The notes below the pieces were generated by a model, which ran no database searches, was not told the DNA's origin, and saw nothing but the letters and a program-made list of their open reading frames with translations. A stretch of 64,000 nt of DNA, taken from positions 132,472 to 196,471 of the forward strand of contig NZ_PZJN01000003.1 in assembly GCF_003206695.1 (NCBI RefSeq), given 5' to 3'. Position numbers and translations under genes: made by a program. Each line of letters begins with the position of its first letter. The stretch's first letter is position 1. Below are positions 7,701 to 18,050 of this stretch, one piece after another. This stretch comes from Salinicola halophyticus (GTDB lineage: Bacteria > Pseudomonadota > Gammaproteobacteria > Pseudomonadales > Halomonadaceae).

Positions 7701-8273
7701 ATGACTGATACTCCACCGATCGATGCCTTGAGTTCGATGCAGGATGTGATGGACAACGCGGACTGCCTGATCGACCAGGTTCAGGTCGAGCAGGCGCTGG
7801 ATCGCATGGCGGCCGATATCACCCGCGAACTGGGCGACAAGCTCCCCGTCTTCTACTGCGTCATGAACGGCGGGCTGATTACCACCGGACACTTGCTGAC
7901 CCGGCTTGGATTCCCGCTAGAAGTCGACTATCTCCACGCCACGCGATATCGCGGCGGCATTCGCGGCGGCGAACTGTTCTGGCGCGTCTCGCCGGAGGTG
8001 CCGATGGCTGGCCGTCATGTGGTCATCGTCGATGACATCCTCGATGAAGGGGCGACGCTCGCCGCGATACTCGACTACTGCCGACAGGCCGGCGCTGCCA
8101 GCATTTCGACGGCGGTACTGGTCGACAAGCGTCACGACCGCAAGACCACGCCGGACCTCAAGGCCGACTACTGCGGGCTGGAAGTCGTCGACCGCTACGT
8201 GTTCGGTTTCGGCATGGACTACAAGGGTTACTGGCGCAACGCGCCGGGGATCTTTGCCCCTAAAGGTCTATGA
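7701..8273 (+). CDS. hpt: Hypoxanthine-guanine phosphoribosyltransferase
   Basis: The 190-residue product has the type I phosphoribosyltransferase fold. The PRPP-binding signature VVIVDDILDEGATL lies at about 107-120, with a preceding flexible loop (LHATRYRGGIRGG) and a purine-recognition region ending in DRYVFGFGMDYKGYWRN. It would salvage hypoxanthine and guanine to IMP and GMP with PRPP. It follows nagZ, with a possible terminator between. Substrate preference between hypoxanthine, guanine and xanthine cannot be read from sequence. Confidence 0.88.
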   Translation: MTDTPPIDALSSMQDVMDNADCLIDQVQVEQALDRMAADITRELGDKLPVFYCVMNGGLITTGHLLTRLGFPLEVDYLHATRYRGGIRGGELFWRVSPEVPMAGRHVVIVDDILDEGATLAAILDYCRQAGAASISTAVLVDKRHDRKTTPDLKADYCGLEVVDRYVFGFGMDYKGYWRNAPGIFAPKGL

Positions 8274-8320
8274 GACGACGCTGTTAGTGTCTTACGGCTC
8301 GGCCCGTGCATGAGTCTCTT

Positions 8321-8347
8321 CTTCAGCCCGCTCAACGCGGGCTGAAG
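8321..8347. other. Perfect 11-bp hairpin between convergent hpt and ppsR
   Basis: CTTCAGCCCGC (8321-8331), a five-base loop, and its perfect complement (8337-8347). The loop overlaps the ppsR stop codon. There is no T run on either side, so it is a weak terminator candidate but may protect both 3' ends. Confidence 0.6.
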
Positions 8348-9165
8348 CGTCTCTGCAGCCCGGATTCGTTGATCATCCGGGTCGAGATCTCCTCGATCGA
8401 AAAGCGAGTCGTGTCGATGTAGGAGATATTGTGACGGCGGTAGAGCGCTTCGGCCTGGCCGATCTCCTGCATGCACTGGTCCATCGAGCAGTAGCGGCTA
8501 TCGGGCCGTCGCTCGGTGCGAATGGCCGCCAGCCTGCGAGCATCGATGGTCAATCCGAACAGCTTGTGGCGATGCTTGGCCAGAGAGGGGGGGAGGTTGA
8601 GAATCCCGTTCTCATCGAGATCGTCTTCGGTCAGCGGATAGTTGGCCGCGCGAATGCCGAACTGCAGCGCCAGATAGAGCGAGGTGGGCGTCTTACCGCA
8701 CCGCGAGACGCCGATCAGGATGACGTCCGCTTCCTGGTACTGATGCGTCCTCGCCCCATCGTCGTTATCGAGGGCGAAGTTGACCGCCTCGATCCGATGC
8801 ATATAGACATCGTCGCGGCCGATGGCGTGGGTGCGGCCGACGGTATAGGTGGAATGCGTTTCCAGTTCCTCTTCCAGCGGCGCGAGAAAGGTGGAGAAGA
8901 TATCCACCTTGAACGCCGATGCCTCGGCGACGATATTGCGGATCGCTTGATCGACGATGGTGTCGATGACGATCGGACGGATGCCGTCGCGTTCGGCGGT
9001 CGCTTCGATGATGCCGACCAGCGAGCGGGCCTTGTCGAGGGTGTCGATATAGGGCTTGGTCACCTGAATGAATTCGGTGTTTTCGAACTGCGAAAGCAGG
9101 CTGCGGCCGAGGGTCTCCGCGGTGATGCCGGTGCCGTCGGAGATGAAGAAAGCGGTGCGGGGCAT
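8332..9165 (-). CDS. ppsR: PEP synthase regulatory protein (bifunctional kinase/pyrophosphorylase)
   Basis: The 277-residue product, the length of E. coli PpsR, belongs to the DUF299 family. It starts [18 protein letters not shown] and has the P-loop-like [11 protein letters not shown] at about 150-160, then [14 protein letters not shown] and [18 protein letters not shown], all family landmarks. PpsR phosphorylates PEP synthase on a threonine using ADP to inactivate it and reverses this with phosphate. It is divergent from ppsA, its target, which supports the call. The ATG at 9165 matches the family; one at 9174, three codons earlier, is equally possible. Confidence 0.93.
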   Translation of the reverse strand: MPRTAFFISDGTGITAETLGRSLLSQFENTEFIQVTKPYIDTLDKARSLVGIIEATAERDGIRPIVIDTIVDQAIRNIVAEASAFKVDIFSTFLAPLEEELETHSTYTVGRTHAIGRDDVYMHRIEAVNFALDNDDGARTHQYQEADVILIGVSRCGKTPTSLYLALQFGIRAANYPLTEDDLDENGILNLPPSLAKHRHKLFGLTIDARRLAAIRTERRPDSRYCSMDQCMQEIGQAEALYRRHNISYIDTTRFSIEEISTRMINESGLQRRFSPR

Positions 9166-9395
9166 GGCGTTCATCCAAGTGTGGCGATCAACCATTGTCG
9201 GCCCAAAATCCCCGCGCGAGCAACTCGTTGCCGTCGAGCAACGGCAACGGCAGCCGGTGACTACAGGAATGCTGCCAATCCCCGGATTCCTGTAGAAATA
9301 CTCCAAACTCTACGCCCTTAAACTTCTGGCTAAGCCTATGGCCGCCTGTTAGCTTCTGGCTCCATCACGGTGCAGCGGATCGCGCCATTTTCAGT

Positions 9396-9465
9396 GGACC
9401 ACGTTCAATGAACCACGCCCGATGAGCCATGCTCAATGAGCGTTGTTCGATGTACCGCGATCGGA
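9396..9465. repeat. 14-bp tandem repeat between ppsR and ppsA, 5 copies
   Basis: Units start at 9396, 9410, 9424, 9438 and 9452 with the pattern GAACCACGCTCGAT and considerable drift toward ppsA. The array lies in the divergent intergenic region (about 345 bases), otherwise featureless to me, and ends 45 bases before the ppsA start. Confidence 0.85.
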
Positions 9466-9510
9466 TGCGATCATCAGCGACGAACAGTGGCCAGTCGAGA
9501 CGACCAGGAG

Positions 9511-11907
9511 ATGACTTTGGAACCCTTCATCATTACCTTCGAGCAACTGGGAATGTCCGACGTCGAACGCGTCGGGGGCAAGAACGCCTCACTCGGGGAG
9601 ATGATCTCCAACCTGGCGGACGCTGGCGTTACCGTCCCGGGCGGCTTTGCCACCACGGCCCACGCCTATCGCGAGTTTCTCGCTCATGACGGGCTGAACG
9701 ATCGAATCAATGCCGAGCTTTCCCGGCTCGACGTCGATGACACCGAGATGCTGGCCAAGGTGGGCGAGAAAGTTCGTCAGTGGGTGATCGACACGCCGCT
9801 ACCCCCGGCTTTCGAACAGGCGCTGGCAGACGCTTATCAGACGCTGCAGACCAGGCATCCCCAGCTCAAGGTGGCGGTTCGGTCGTCGGCCACCGCCGAA
9901 GATCTGCCCGACGCCTCGTTCGCCGGCCAGCAGGAAACCTTTCTCAATATCGACGGCTTCGACAACGTCAAACGGGCGGTTCACGAAGTCTTCGCCTCGC
10001 TGTTCAACGATCGCGCCATCTCTTATCGCGTTCACCGCGGCTATGCCCACGAGAACGTCGCACTGTCGGCCGGGATCCAGAAGATGGTCCGCTCCGAGAC
10101 GGCGGCAGCCGGCGTGATGTTCACGCTCGACACCGAATCCGGCTATCGCGATGCGGTATTCGTCACCGGCGCCTGGGGTCTGGGCGAGACGGTGGTGCAG
10201 GGCGCGGTCAACCCGGACGAGTTCTACGTCCACAAGCCGACGCTGGCTGCCGGCCGACCGGCCGTACTGCGCCGCACGCTGGGATCCAAGCGGCTCAAGA
10301 TGGTCTATACCGACGATACGGCCGCGGGTCGCTCGGTCAAGACCGTCGACGTCGCGCATGCGGATCGCCAGCGTTTCTGCTTGAGCGATGACGACGTCAT
10401 GGAGCTGGCGCGCCAGGCGGTGACCATCGAAAAGCACTACGGTCGTCCGATGGACATCGAGTGGGCGCGTGACGGTGACGACGGCAAGCTCTATATCGTC
10501 CAGGCGCGGCCGGAGACGGTTGTATCCAATCAGCAGGTTGGCACGCTGGAACGGTTCACGCTCAAGAGCAAGAGCCGCGTGCTGGTCGAAGGCCGTGCCA
10601 TCGGTCAGCGCATCGGCCAGGGCAAGGTCAAGCTAGTGGCATCGCCGGAAGAGATGCACAAGGTGCAGCCCGGCGACGTGCTGGTCACCGACATGACCGA
10701 CCCTGACTGGGAGCCGATCATGAAGCGCGCATCGGCCATCGTTACCAATCGCGGCGGCCGTACCTGCCATGCGGCGATCATCGCCCGCGAACTGGGCATT
10801 CCGGCGGTGGTCGGCTGTGGCGATGCCACCGAGTTGCTGCAGGACGACGTCGAGGTGACGGTCTCCTGCGCCGAGGGCGACACGGGGCACGTCTATCAGG
10901 GCAAGCTCGAGTACGATTGCCAGACCACCAGCGTCGACGGCATGCCGGAGATCCCGTTCAAGATCATGATGAACGTGGGCAACCCGGACCGGGCCTTCGC
11001 TTTCGCGGGACTGCCCAATGAGGGGATCGGTCTGGCGCGCCTGGAGTTCATCATCAATCGCATGATCGGGGTACATCCGCGCGCGTTGATGGATTACGAC
11101 AAGCTCTCGCCTGACCTCAAGCAGACCATCGACCTGCGCACCGCCGGCTACGCCGACCCGGTTAGTTTCTATGTCGACCGTCTGGTCGAGGGGATTTCCA
11201 CGCTGGCCGCGGCGTTCTATCCCAAGCGCGTGATCGTGCGGCTGTCGGACTTCAAGTCCAACGAATACGAAAACCTGATCGGCGGCAAGCTCTACGAGCC
11301 GGGCGAAGAGAACCCGATGTTGGGTTTCCGCGGCGCATCCCGCTATATCTCGGACGATTTTCGCGCCTGCTTCGAGCTGGAATGTCGAGCACTGAAGCGT
11401 GTTCGCGACGAGATGGGGCTCACCAACGTCGAGATCATGGTGCCGTTCGTGCGCACGCCCGCCGAGGGCAAGGCCGTCGTCGATCTGCTCGAGGCCAACG
11501 GCCTCAAGCGCGGCGCCTCTTCATCTCCCGAAGATCAGGGTCTGAAGGTCATCATGATGTGCGAGCTGCCATCCAACGCGCTGCTGGCGGATGAGTTTCT
11601 CGAGCACTTCGATGGCTTCTCCATCGGTTCCAACGATTTGACCCAGTTGACGCTGGGGCTGGATCGGGATTCCGCGATCATCGCGCACCTGTTCGACGAA
11701 CGGGATCCGGCGGTCAAGAAGCTCTTGTCGATGGCGATTCAGGCTTGCAAGGCGCAGGGCAAGTACGTGGGCATCTGCGGTCAGGGGCCTTCCGACCATC
11801 CGGAGCTGGCCAAGTGGCTGATGGAGCAGGGGATCGACTCCGTCTCCCTGAATCCGGATGCGGTGCTCGAAACCTGGTTCATGCTGGCGGGCGAAACGCT
11901 GGGCTAA
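9511..11907 (+). CDS. ppsA: Phosphoenolpyruvate synthase
   Basis: The roughly 798-residue product follows E. coli PpsA closely from the start. The N-terminal ATP-grasp domain has [12 protein letters not shown] and [20 protein letters not shown]. The central phosphohistidine domain has [15 protein letters not shown] with His420 as phosphoacceptor. The C-terminal PEP/pyruvate barrel has [20 protein letters not shown] and NPMLGFRG. It converts pyruvate and ATP to PEP, AMP and phosphate for gluconeogenesis and would be switched by PpsR encoded next door. AGGAG (9506-9510) abuts the ATG at 9511 and stands six bases before a TTG at 9517, so translation may really begin at the TTG. Confidence 0.96.
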   Translation: MTLEPFIITFEQLGMSDVERVGGKNASLGEMISNLADAGVTVPGGFATTAHAYREFLAHDGLNDRINAELSRLDVDDTEMLAKVGEKVRQWVIDTPLPPAFEQALADAYQTLQTRHPQLKVAVRSSATAEDLPDASFAGQQETFLNIDGFDNVKRAVHEVFASLFNDRAISYRVHRGYAHENVALSAGIQKMVRSETAAAGVMFTLDTESGYRDAVFVTGAWGLGETVVQGAVNPDEFYVHKPTLAAGRPAVLRRTLGSKRLKMVYTDDTAAGRSVKTVDVAHADRQRFCLSDDDVMELARQAVTIEKHYGRPMDIEWARDGDDGKLYIVQARPETVVSNQQVGTLERFTLKSKSRVLVEGRAIGQRIGQGKVKLVASPEEMHKVQPGDVLVTDMTDPDWEPIMKRASAIVTNRGGRTCHAAIIARELGIPAVVGCGDATELLQDDVEVTVSCAEGDTGHVYQGKLEYDCQTTSVDGMPEIPFKIMMNVGNPDRAFAFAGLPNEGIGLARLEFIINRMIGVHPRALMDYDKLSPDLKQTIDLRTAGYADPVSFYVDRLVEGISTLAAAFYPKRVIVRLSDFKSNEYENLIGGKLYEPGEENPMLGFRGASRYISDDFRACFELECRALKRVRDEMGLTNVEIMVPFVRTPAEGKAVVDLLEANGLKRGASSSPEDQGLKVIMMCELPSNALLADEFLEHFDGFSIGSNDLTQLTLGLDRDSAIIAHLFDERDPAVKKLLSMAIQACKAQGKYVGICGQGPSDHPELAKWLMEQGIDSVSLNPDAVLETWFMLAGETLG

Positions 11908-11927
11908 GTTTGGCGGCGGAATCACCG

Positions 11928-11959
11928 AGCCGGCGCGATATCCTCGCGCCGGCTTTTTT
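11928..11959 (+). terminator. Rho-independent terminator of ppsA
   Basis: An 11-bp perfect stem (AGCCGGCGCGA, 11928-11938, with its complement from 11944) is followed by six T. It lies 20 bases after the stop codon. Confidence 0.88.
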
Positions 11960-12010
11960 GTGTGCGGATATGCCAAGCCGACCGGCAGTCAGGCCGCGAG
12001 CCGCTTTGCC

Positions 12011-13825
12011 TCAGGACCGTAGCCAGTTGCGCAGCTTCACCAGCAACAGTTCGCCATCCGACATCTCGCGTCGCTCGGCGAGGATGCTGGTCAGCGCCTC
12101 GGGCCGATCGGTAATGATGTTATCGACACCCATGTCGATATAGCGTGACATGTCGCCAATGCCGTTGACGGTCCACACCGCGACACTTCGGCCGGTGCCG
12201 TGGATGGTCCGTAACAGGCTCGGTGTCGCCTGGGTGTGGCGCAGGCCGATGATGTCGGCATCGGTGGTATTGAGCGCACCGGGAAGCACGAACTGCATGA
12301 ACAGCGTGGTGCGCATATCGGAGTCGATCGCTTTGACCCTTTCGATGATGTCCGGCGAAAGCGAAGCGATGACGGCATGCTCGCCCATGTGGCTGGCCTT
12401 CAACTGCGCAATGACCTTGCGCGTCAGTTCCTCGGCGTTGCCGTGGGCAGGCTTGAGCTCGACGTAGAGACCGATGCGGCCCTGGGCGTTGTCGAGCACC
12501 AGCTGAAAGGTGGGGATGCGTTCGCCGATGAAGGCGTCGCCGAAGTAGGAGCCCACATCGACCCGTTCGATCTCCTCGAGCGTCATGTCGCTGATGTTGC
12601 GATCGACCCCGGTCAGCCGACTCAGATTGTTGTCGTGCGAGACCACCACCTGACGATCGCTGCTCAGACGCACATCCAGCTCGAGATAGTCCGCTCCGTC
12701 GGCGATGGCCTGATTCATCGATGCCATCGTGTTTTCCGGTGCCACCAGCGAGCTGCCGCGATGCGCGGTGATGGTGACGTGATCGTTGATCTCGAACCCA
12801 TGCAGTATCCAGCCCGCCTGGCCCAGGGCAAACACCAGCAGCAGGATCTCTGCGCCCCAGGCGATGACCCCGGTGCGCCGCGGCGTGGAAGACTGACGGA
12901 ATACCGTCGCTCGACCGGTAGCGCGATGGTAAAGCGTGATCACCAGCATGCTGTTGGCGGCGATGCCCAGAAAGGTGAGGGCGATCGTGGCGACGATATA
13001 GAACGCCAAGTAGGCCAGCATCGCGGGGACCAGCACGCTGTTGCGTTCGGGCAGGTTGCCGAGCAGGATGCCGCCCAGGGTATTGAACCCGACGCTGAAG
13101 ACGATCGGAATGGCAGCCACGACCAGAGCGATGCCGACGACCATCAGCGCCATCCGTAGACGCCGTCCCTGGGTCAGTTCGCGGCTGCGGCGCAGCGCGG
13201 CAATCGGCTTGAGGCCGTCGAGCATCATGGCGGGCAGTGCCAGAAACCAGCGGAAGTAGAGCTTGGCGCTGAGCAGCACCAGGATCAGCAAGATGGGCGC
13301 GGCGAAGGCCAGAAATTCCCACAGTACCGGCGGCTTGAGATGAATCAGGATGTAGGGTTCGATATCGCCGAGCATGGCGCCGTACAAATGGGCCAGGCCG
13401 ATGGCGAAGGGTGCCGCCAGCAACAAGTGGCTGCCGACCTGCAGAAACGTCAGGGTCACCAGCGCCGGAAAGCGTTTTAGCACATGCCAGAGCGACCCCA
13501 TCGCCACCCGATAGCGGTTGCCGGCCGGACTCGAGACCACCAGCATCATGCCGGCCTGCTGCAGGAAGATCACCAGAAAGCTGAGCACGATGGCCGTCAG
13601 CAGCCAGATCAAGCCCCAGGGGGAAAGCGCCACGTCCGCGATCTGGTTATTGCTGAGTACCGGACGGCCGATGCGCTGAAGCAGGCCGGAGAGCGTGTTG
13701 GCCGATAGCGGCACCCAGACTGCCGATGCCAGCAACGTGAAGAAGAGATGGAAAGCGACCAGAGAGCGTAGATGGGCGCGGATCTGGCGGGCGATGTCTT
13801 GAATCAGCGAGCGAGGAGCTAACAT
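12011..13825 (-). CDS. Membrane-anchored glycerophosphodiester phosphodiesterase
   Basis: The 604-residue product has two parts. Residues 1 to about 345 contain multiple hydrophobic segments typical of the membrane domain found ahead of some GDPD enzymes. Residues from about 350 form a GDPD catalytic domain with HRGSSLVAPENT, YLELDVRLSSDRQVVVSHD, LYVELKP and VAVWTVNG, including the general acid-base His and metal-binding Glu/Asp. GDPD enzymes split glycerophosphodiesters into an alcohol and glycerol-3-phosphate. The membrane domain suggests it works on lipid-derived head groups at the inner membrane; substrate is inferred. ATG start at 13825; no clear ribosome binding site beyond GGAG nearby. 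Convergent with ppsA. Confidence 0.88.
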   Translation of the reverse strand: MLAPRSLIQDIARQIRAHLRSLVAFHLFFTLLASAVWVPLSANTLSGLLQRIGRPVLSNNQIADVALSPWGLIWLLTAIVLSFLVIFLQQAGMMLVVSSPAGNRYRVAMGSLWHVLKRFPALVTLTFLQVGSHLLLAAPFAIGLAHLYGAMLGDIEPYILIHLKPPVLWEFLAFAAPILLILVLLSAKLYFRWFLALPAMMLDGLKPIAALRRSRELTQGRRLRMALMVVGIALVVAAIPIVFSVGFNTLGGILLGNLPERNSVLVPAMLAYLAFYIVATIALTFLGIAANSMLVITLYHRATGRATVFRQSSTPRRTGVIAWGAEILLLVFALGQAGWILHGFEINDHVTITAHRGSSLVAPENTMASMNQAIADGADYLELDVRLSSDRQVVVSHDNNLSRLTGVDRNISDMTLEEIERVDVGSYFGDAFIGERIPTFQLVLDNAQGRIGLYVELKPAHGNAEELTRKVIAQLKASHMGEHAVIASLSPDIIERVKAIDSDMRTTLFMQFVLPGALNTTDADIIGLRHTQATPSLLRTIHGTGRSVAVWTVNGIGDMSRYIDMGVDNIITDRPEALTSILAERREMSDGELLLVKLRNWLRS

Positions 13826-13901
13826 GGCGTCGAGGCGGCGTTCCTTCCTGGATCGAGTGGGCTCGGCGATGATGGCGGCGAGAAAGCGTGTGTCTGTAAT
13901 G

Positions 13902-13947
13902 TTGTCGTCAAACCGTTATCAGTTTTGTCGTCAAACCGTCATCTTTG
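13902..13947. repeat. Direct repeat of 23 bp upstream of the GDPD gene
   Basis: Two head-to-tail copies share TTGTCGTCAAACCGT (13902 and 13925) with diverged 8-base tails. They lie 77-122 bases before the GDPD start codon and could be a paired operator or a decayed tandem array. Confidence 0.7.
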
Positions 13948-13968
13948 CAAGTTCAGCCGCCGACAGAC

Positions 13969-13990
13969 GAAAAGGTCGCCCAAGGGCGAC
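13969..13990 (-). terminator. Terminator of the outer-membrane protein gene
   Basis: On the minus strand an eight-bp stem GGTCGCCC/GGGCGACC with a two-base loop is followed by TTTTCG. It lies about 80 bases beyond the stop codon of the barrel protein. Confidence 0.6.
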
Positions 13991-14067
13991 CGGAAGACGA
14001 CATGAATGGAATGGCGATAATGCGCTCTTGAAGACGTTTCGGAGCTTGCTTTCAGGGCGAGCGACGC

Positions 14068-14688
14068 TCAGAACATCCAGCCGACAGAGGCGGTGAAAGA
14101 GTCGACCTGGTAATCGCTGTCGAAGTCGTAGCGCTCGTATTCGGCGCGGACCAGCAGTGGACGAAAGTTGAGCTGAGCGCCCGCCCCGTAAACGGGGTCG
14201 ATGCCATCATTGTCGTCCATATGGGCCGAGGCACTGTCGAGATGACCGGTGACATCGGTTTTCCATTTGGCCATGCCAGCCTTGGCGAAGAGTTCGAGCC
14301 AGTCGGTCACCGGCAGCTTGCCGACGAGACTCAGGCCGTAGGCCTGACTTTCCAGATCGGCGCTCGATCCATCATTGCCCTCGAGCCGGGTCTTGCCGAG
14401 ATCGGCGTAGAAGGCCTCGGTGGCGAAATAACGGTTGTACTCGTAACCGACGAACGCCTTGTAGACATTGTCATCATCGTCGTCGATATCGAAATCGTCG
14501 CTACCGGATTCGATGAAGTCGCCGACATCACCGTCATCATTCTTCAGCGAGCTGAAGCCGGTTCCCACGCCGAGATAAAGGCCGTCGGCATTGGCCGCCT
14601 GCGCCGTGGGCGCGACCAGAAGCAGCGGTGCTGCCAGAAACATAGGGCAGAGGGCGGCCGGCAAAGCCAGCCAGGCTTGGATCTTCAT
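14068..14688 (-). CDS. Small outer-membrane beta-barrel protein (OmpA/OmpW-like fold)
   Basis: The 206-residue precursor has a signal peptide of about 31 residues ending in TAQA. The mature chain alternates polar and hydrophobic residues in strand-sized blocks and ends in VGWMF; the terminal aromatic residue is the outer-membrane insertion signal. The pattern GLYLGVGTGFSSL, VYKAFVGYEYNRYFATEAFYADLG and LFAKAGMAKW fits eight-stranded barrels of the outer-membrane beta-barrel family. A strongly acidic segment (about residues 50-75, many Asp) suits a surface loop in a halophile. An AGGAG precedes the ATG with good spacing. Transport or adhesion role is not shown. Confidence 0.85.
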   Translation of the reverse strand: MKIQAWLALPAALCPMFLAAPLLLVAPTAQAANADGLYLGVGTGFSSLKNDDGDVGDFIESGSDDFDIDDDDDNVYKAFVGYEYNRYFATEAFYADLGKTRLEGNDGSSADLESQAYGLSLVGKLPVTDWLELFAKAGMAKWKTDVTGHLDSASAHMDDNDGIDPVYGAGAQLNFRPLLVRAEYERYDFDSDYQVDSFTASVGWMF

Positions 14689-14883
14689 CGTTGATCTCCT
14701 GATTCGAGTCCGGGTGGACTTCCCGGAACCGTGTCCTGTCGTGTCGCCACGATGGCAGACGCATCCGTGAGAATAATGAACAGCGTTTGACTATTCAACG
14801 AGGCTCGCGTCGGTTCGTGAGGCAAACCAGCGTTCGAGTCGATGTCCGAGCCCCTCGCTGGATGACGGCCGACATAACCGGCA

Positions 14884-14914
14884 TAAAAAAACGCCCCGCA
14901 TTGGCGGGGCGTTT
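14884..14914 (-). terminator. Terminator of acnB
   Basis: A nine-bp stem of ACGCCCCGC with its complement around a four-base loop. On the minus strand it is followed by seven T, placing it as the terminator about 45 bases beyond the acnB stop. Confidence 0.85.
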
Positions 14915-14956
14915 CGGTGACCTCTTCATGAAGCTGCGAGCATCGGAAGAGTCGTA

Positions 14957-17560
14957 TCAGGCTTCCTGGGCGGCCGGAATGATCGTTGCGGCCGCTTTCT
15001 GGAAATCCTCTATCTCATGGAAGTTCATGTAGCGGTAGATTTCTCCCGCCATGGCATTGAACTCGCCCATGGTAGCTTTGTATTCCTCGACCGTGGGCAG
15101 GCGGCCTTCTACGGCAGCGATCGCCGCGAGCTCTGCCGAAGCCAAATAGACGTCGGCGCCGTCGCCCAGACGGTTGGGGAAGTTACGTGTGGAAGTGGAC
15201 ACCACGGTCGATTTCGGCGCCACGCGGGCCTGGTTGCCCATGCATAAGGAGCAGCCAGGCATTTCCATGCGCGCGCCAGCCTTGCCGTAGATACCGTAGT
15301 ACCCTTCCTCGGTCAACTGATGTTGATCCATCTTGGTCGGCGGTGCAAGCCACAGGCGCGTTTTCAGGCTACCGGCGGGCTGCTTCTCGAGCAATTTACC
15401 GGCGGCGCGGAAGTGGCCGATGTTGGTCATGCAGGAGCCGATGAACACTTCGTCGATCTTCTGACCGGCGACGTCGGAGAGCAGACGAGCATCATCCGGG
15501 TCGTTGGGGGCGCACAGCACCGGCTGGTCGATTTCGGCCAGATCGATTTCGATGATGGTGGCGTATTCGGCATCGGCGTCGGCGCGCATCAGACTCGGGT
15601 TTGCCAGCCAGGCTTCCATCGCTTCGATGCGGCGCTCCAGCGTGCGGCGATCGCCGTAGCCGGCGCTGATCATCCACTTCAACAGCGTGACGTTGGAGTT
15701 CAGGTACTCGGTGACGCGCTCTTCGCCCAGCGTGATGGTACAGCCGGCGGCGCTACGCTCGGCGGAGGCGTCGGAAAGCTCGAACGCCTGCTCGGCGGTG
15801 AGATCCTCGAGGCCCTCGATTTCCAGAATGCGACCGGAGAAGATATTCTTTTTGCCGGACTTGGCGACCGTCAGGTGGCCCTGCTGAATCGCGTAGTAGG
15901 GAATCGCGTGGACCAGATCGCGCAGGGTGATGCCGGGCTGGCGCTCGCCCTTGAAGCGGACCAGCACGGATTCCGGCATGTCCAGCGGCATGACGCCGGT
16001 GGCTGCTGCGAAGGCGACCAGACCCGAACCCGCCGGGAACGAGATGCCCATGGGGAAGCGGGTATGGGAGTCACCGCCGGTGCCGACCGTGTCCGGCAGC
16101 AGCATGCGGTTGAGCCAGGAGTGGATGATGCCGTCGCCCGGACGCAGCGAGACGCCACCTCGATTCATGATGAAGTCGGGCAGCGTGTGGTGGGTCTCGA
16201 CGTCGACCGGCTTGGGGTAGGCGGCGGTGTGGCAGAACGACTGCATCACCAGGTCGGCCTGGAAGCCGAGACACGCCAGATCCTTGAGCTCGTCGCGGGT
16301 CATCGGCCCGGTGGTGTCCTGGGAGCCGACCGTGGTCATCTTCGGCTCGCAGTACATGCCGGGGCGCACGCCATTCATGCCGCAGGCCTTACCGACCATC
16401 TTCTGAGCCAGAGTAAAGCCTTTGCCGGTATCGACCGGCTGCTCCGGCAGACGGAAGATAGCCGATGCCGGTAGACCGAGTTCGTTGCGCGCTTTTTCGG
16501 TGAGACCGCGACCGATGATCAGCGGGATACGGCCGCCGGCGCGCACTTCATCGAGGATGACCTGAGTCTTGAGTTCGAAGGTGGAGACCACTTCGGCACT
16601 GTCGTGACGAGTCACCTTGCCTTCATAGGGGTAAACGTCGATGACGTCGCCCATGTCCAACTGCTCGACGTCCATCTCGATCGGCAGGGCGCCGGCGTCT
16701 TCCATGGTGTTGAAGAAGATCGGGGCGATCTTGCCGCCGAAGCAGAAGCCGCCGGCACGCTTGTTGGGCACGTAGGGGATGTCGTCACCGAAGAACCACA
16801 GCACCGAGTTGGTGGCAGACTTGCGCGACGACCCCGTGCCGACCACGTCACCGACGTAGGCGACCGGAAAGCCCTTGGCCTTGACCGCGTCGATCTGCGT
16901 CATGGGGCCCTTGGCGCCAGCGACTTCGGGCTCGATGCCGTCGCGTGCATTCTTGAGCATGGCGTTCGCGTGCAGCGGAATGTCGGGGCGCGACCAGGCA
17001 TCCGGTGCCGGCGAGAGATCGTCGGTATTGGTTTCGCCCGGCACCTTGAACACCGCGATGCTGATCTTCTCGGGCAGAGCCGGCTTGGCCAGGAACCACT
17101 CGGCGTCGGCCCAGGATTCCAGCACGCTCTGCGCCACGGCGTTGCCATTTTTGGCGCGTTCCGCGACATCGTGAAAGGCATCGAACATCAACAGGGTGTG
17201 CTTGAGCTGCTCTCCGGCTTCCTGGGCCAACTCATTGTCGTCGAGCAGTTCGACCAGCGTGGCGATGTTGTAGCCACCCTGCATGGTGCCCAGCAGCTTG
17301 ACCGCGTGAATCTTGTCGATCAGCGGGGAATTCGCCTCGCCCTTGACGATGGCGGTAAGGAACCCGGCCTTGACGTAGGCGGCCTCGTCGACGCCCGGCG
17401 GCACGCGGTCGGTAATCAGTTCGAGCAGAAATGCTTCTTCGCCGGCCGGGGGCTGCTTCAACAGCTCGATCAGTTGGGCGGCCATTTCGGCATTCAACGG
17501 TTTCGGTGGCACGCCTTCCAGGGCGCGCTCCTCGACATGTTGGCGGTAAGCTTCAAGCAC
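14957..17560 (-). CDS. acnB: Aconitate hydratase B
   Basis: About 867 residues, the length of E. coli AcnB (865). It has an N-terminal HEAT-like region starting [22 protein letters not shown], a swivel domain, and the catalytic part with iron-sulfur cysteines in [14 protein letters not shown] and [13 protein letters not shown]. AcnB isomerises citrate and isocitrate in the TCA cycle and the apo form can bind mRNA. I chose the GTG at 17560 because a GAGG lies eight bases upstream and it aligns with the family N-terminus; an upstream ATG at 17593 would add eleven residues. Monocistronic, with its own promoter candidate and terminator. Confidence 0.95.
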   Translation of the reverse strand: MLEAYRQHVEERALEGVPPKPLNAEMAAQLIELLKQPPAGEEAFLLELITDRVPPGVDEAAYVKAGFLTAIVKGEANSPLIDKIHAVKLLGTMQGGYNIATLVELLDDNELAQEAGEQLKHTLLMFDAFHDVAERAKNGNAVAQSVLESWADAEWFLAKPALPEKISIAVFKVPGETNTDDLSPAPDAWSRPDIPLHANAMLKNARDGIEPEVAGAKGPMTQIDAVKAKGFPVAYVGDVVGTGSSRKSATNSVLWFFGDDIPYVPNKRAGGFCFGGKIAPIFFNTMEDAGALPIEMDVEQLDMGDVIDVYPYEGKVTRHDSAEVVSTFELKTQVILDEVRAGGRIPLIIGRGLTEKARNELGLPASAIFRLPEQPVDTGKGFTLAQKMVGKACGMNGVRPGMYCEPKMTTVGSQDTTGPMTRDELKDLACLGFQADLVMQSFCHTAAYPKPVDVETHHTLPDFIMNRGGVSLRPGDGIIHSWLNRMLLPDTVGTGGDSHTRFPMGISFPAGSGLVAFAAATGVMPLDMPESVLVRFKGERQPGITLRDLVHAIPYYAIQQGHLTVAKSGKKNIFSGRILEIEGLEDLTAEQAFELSDASAERSAAGCTITLGEERVTEYLNSNVTLLKWMISAGYGDRRTLERRIEAMEAWLANPSLMRADADAEYATIIEIDLAEIDQPVLCAPNDPDDARLLSDVAGQKIDEVFIGSCMTNIGHFRAAGKLLEKQPAGSLKTRLWLAPPTKMDQHQLTEEGYYGIYGKAGARMEMPGCSLCMGNQARVAPKSTVVSTSTRNFPNRLGDGADVYLASAELAAIAAVEGRLPTVEEYKATMGEFNAMAGEIYRYMNFHEIEDFQKAAATIIPAAQEA

Positions 17561-17714
17561 GGGGAGATCCTCATCGAGTGTTGGAGCCCGCATGAGCGAT
17601 ACGGTACAGGCGCCACTACATGGTTACCTGCTGGTCGGCCATCAGTCGGCGGAGACAGTTCGGTTGCCATGAGCGGGTTCGGCTGCCATGGATCGGCTGC
17701 GGTGGGCGCCGCGG

Positions 17715-17743
17715 AGTCTACGACAAACTGTCGACAATGTTAA
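17715..17743 (-). promoter_or_regulatory. acnB: Candidate promoter of acnB
   Basis: On the minus strand TTAACA and TAGACT are separated by 17 bases, about 150 bases before the acnB start. The rest of the acnB-miaE interval (17561-18050) has no convincing gene; loosely repeated CGGCTGCCATG elements lie at 17660-17700. Confidence 0.55.
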
Positions 17744-18050
17744 GGAGCGGCGACTTGAAGCGCTTTATTCCTCCGAGTAAATGACACCAATGTCTTAAAA
17801 TTGGGTATCGCAGTCTGTCAGGGCAGGCGCTACCATGACGGTGATTCGTCGAGTCCACTGTGATTCAACGCATTGGGCCAGGCATCGGAGCGGCCGAGTA
17901 AGCTGCCGTCATGACGCCAGTGGCAGTGTCCTTCTTCACGGCATTTCGCGTTCTCGACGGATCGCTTCCTCGGCGTCAGTCGTAATGACTCTCGACGTCT
18001 CTCGTACCCACTTTCCAGTCGATCGACTGCCCGTCGATCGCTGAACGTCA

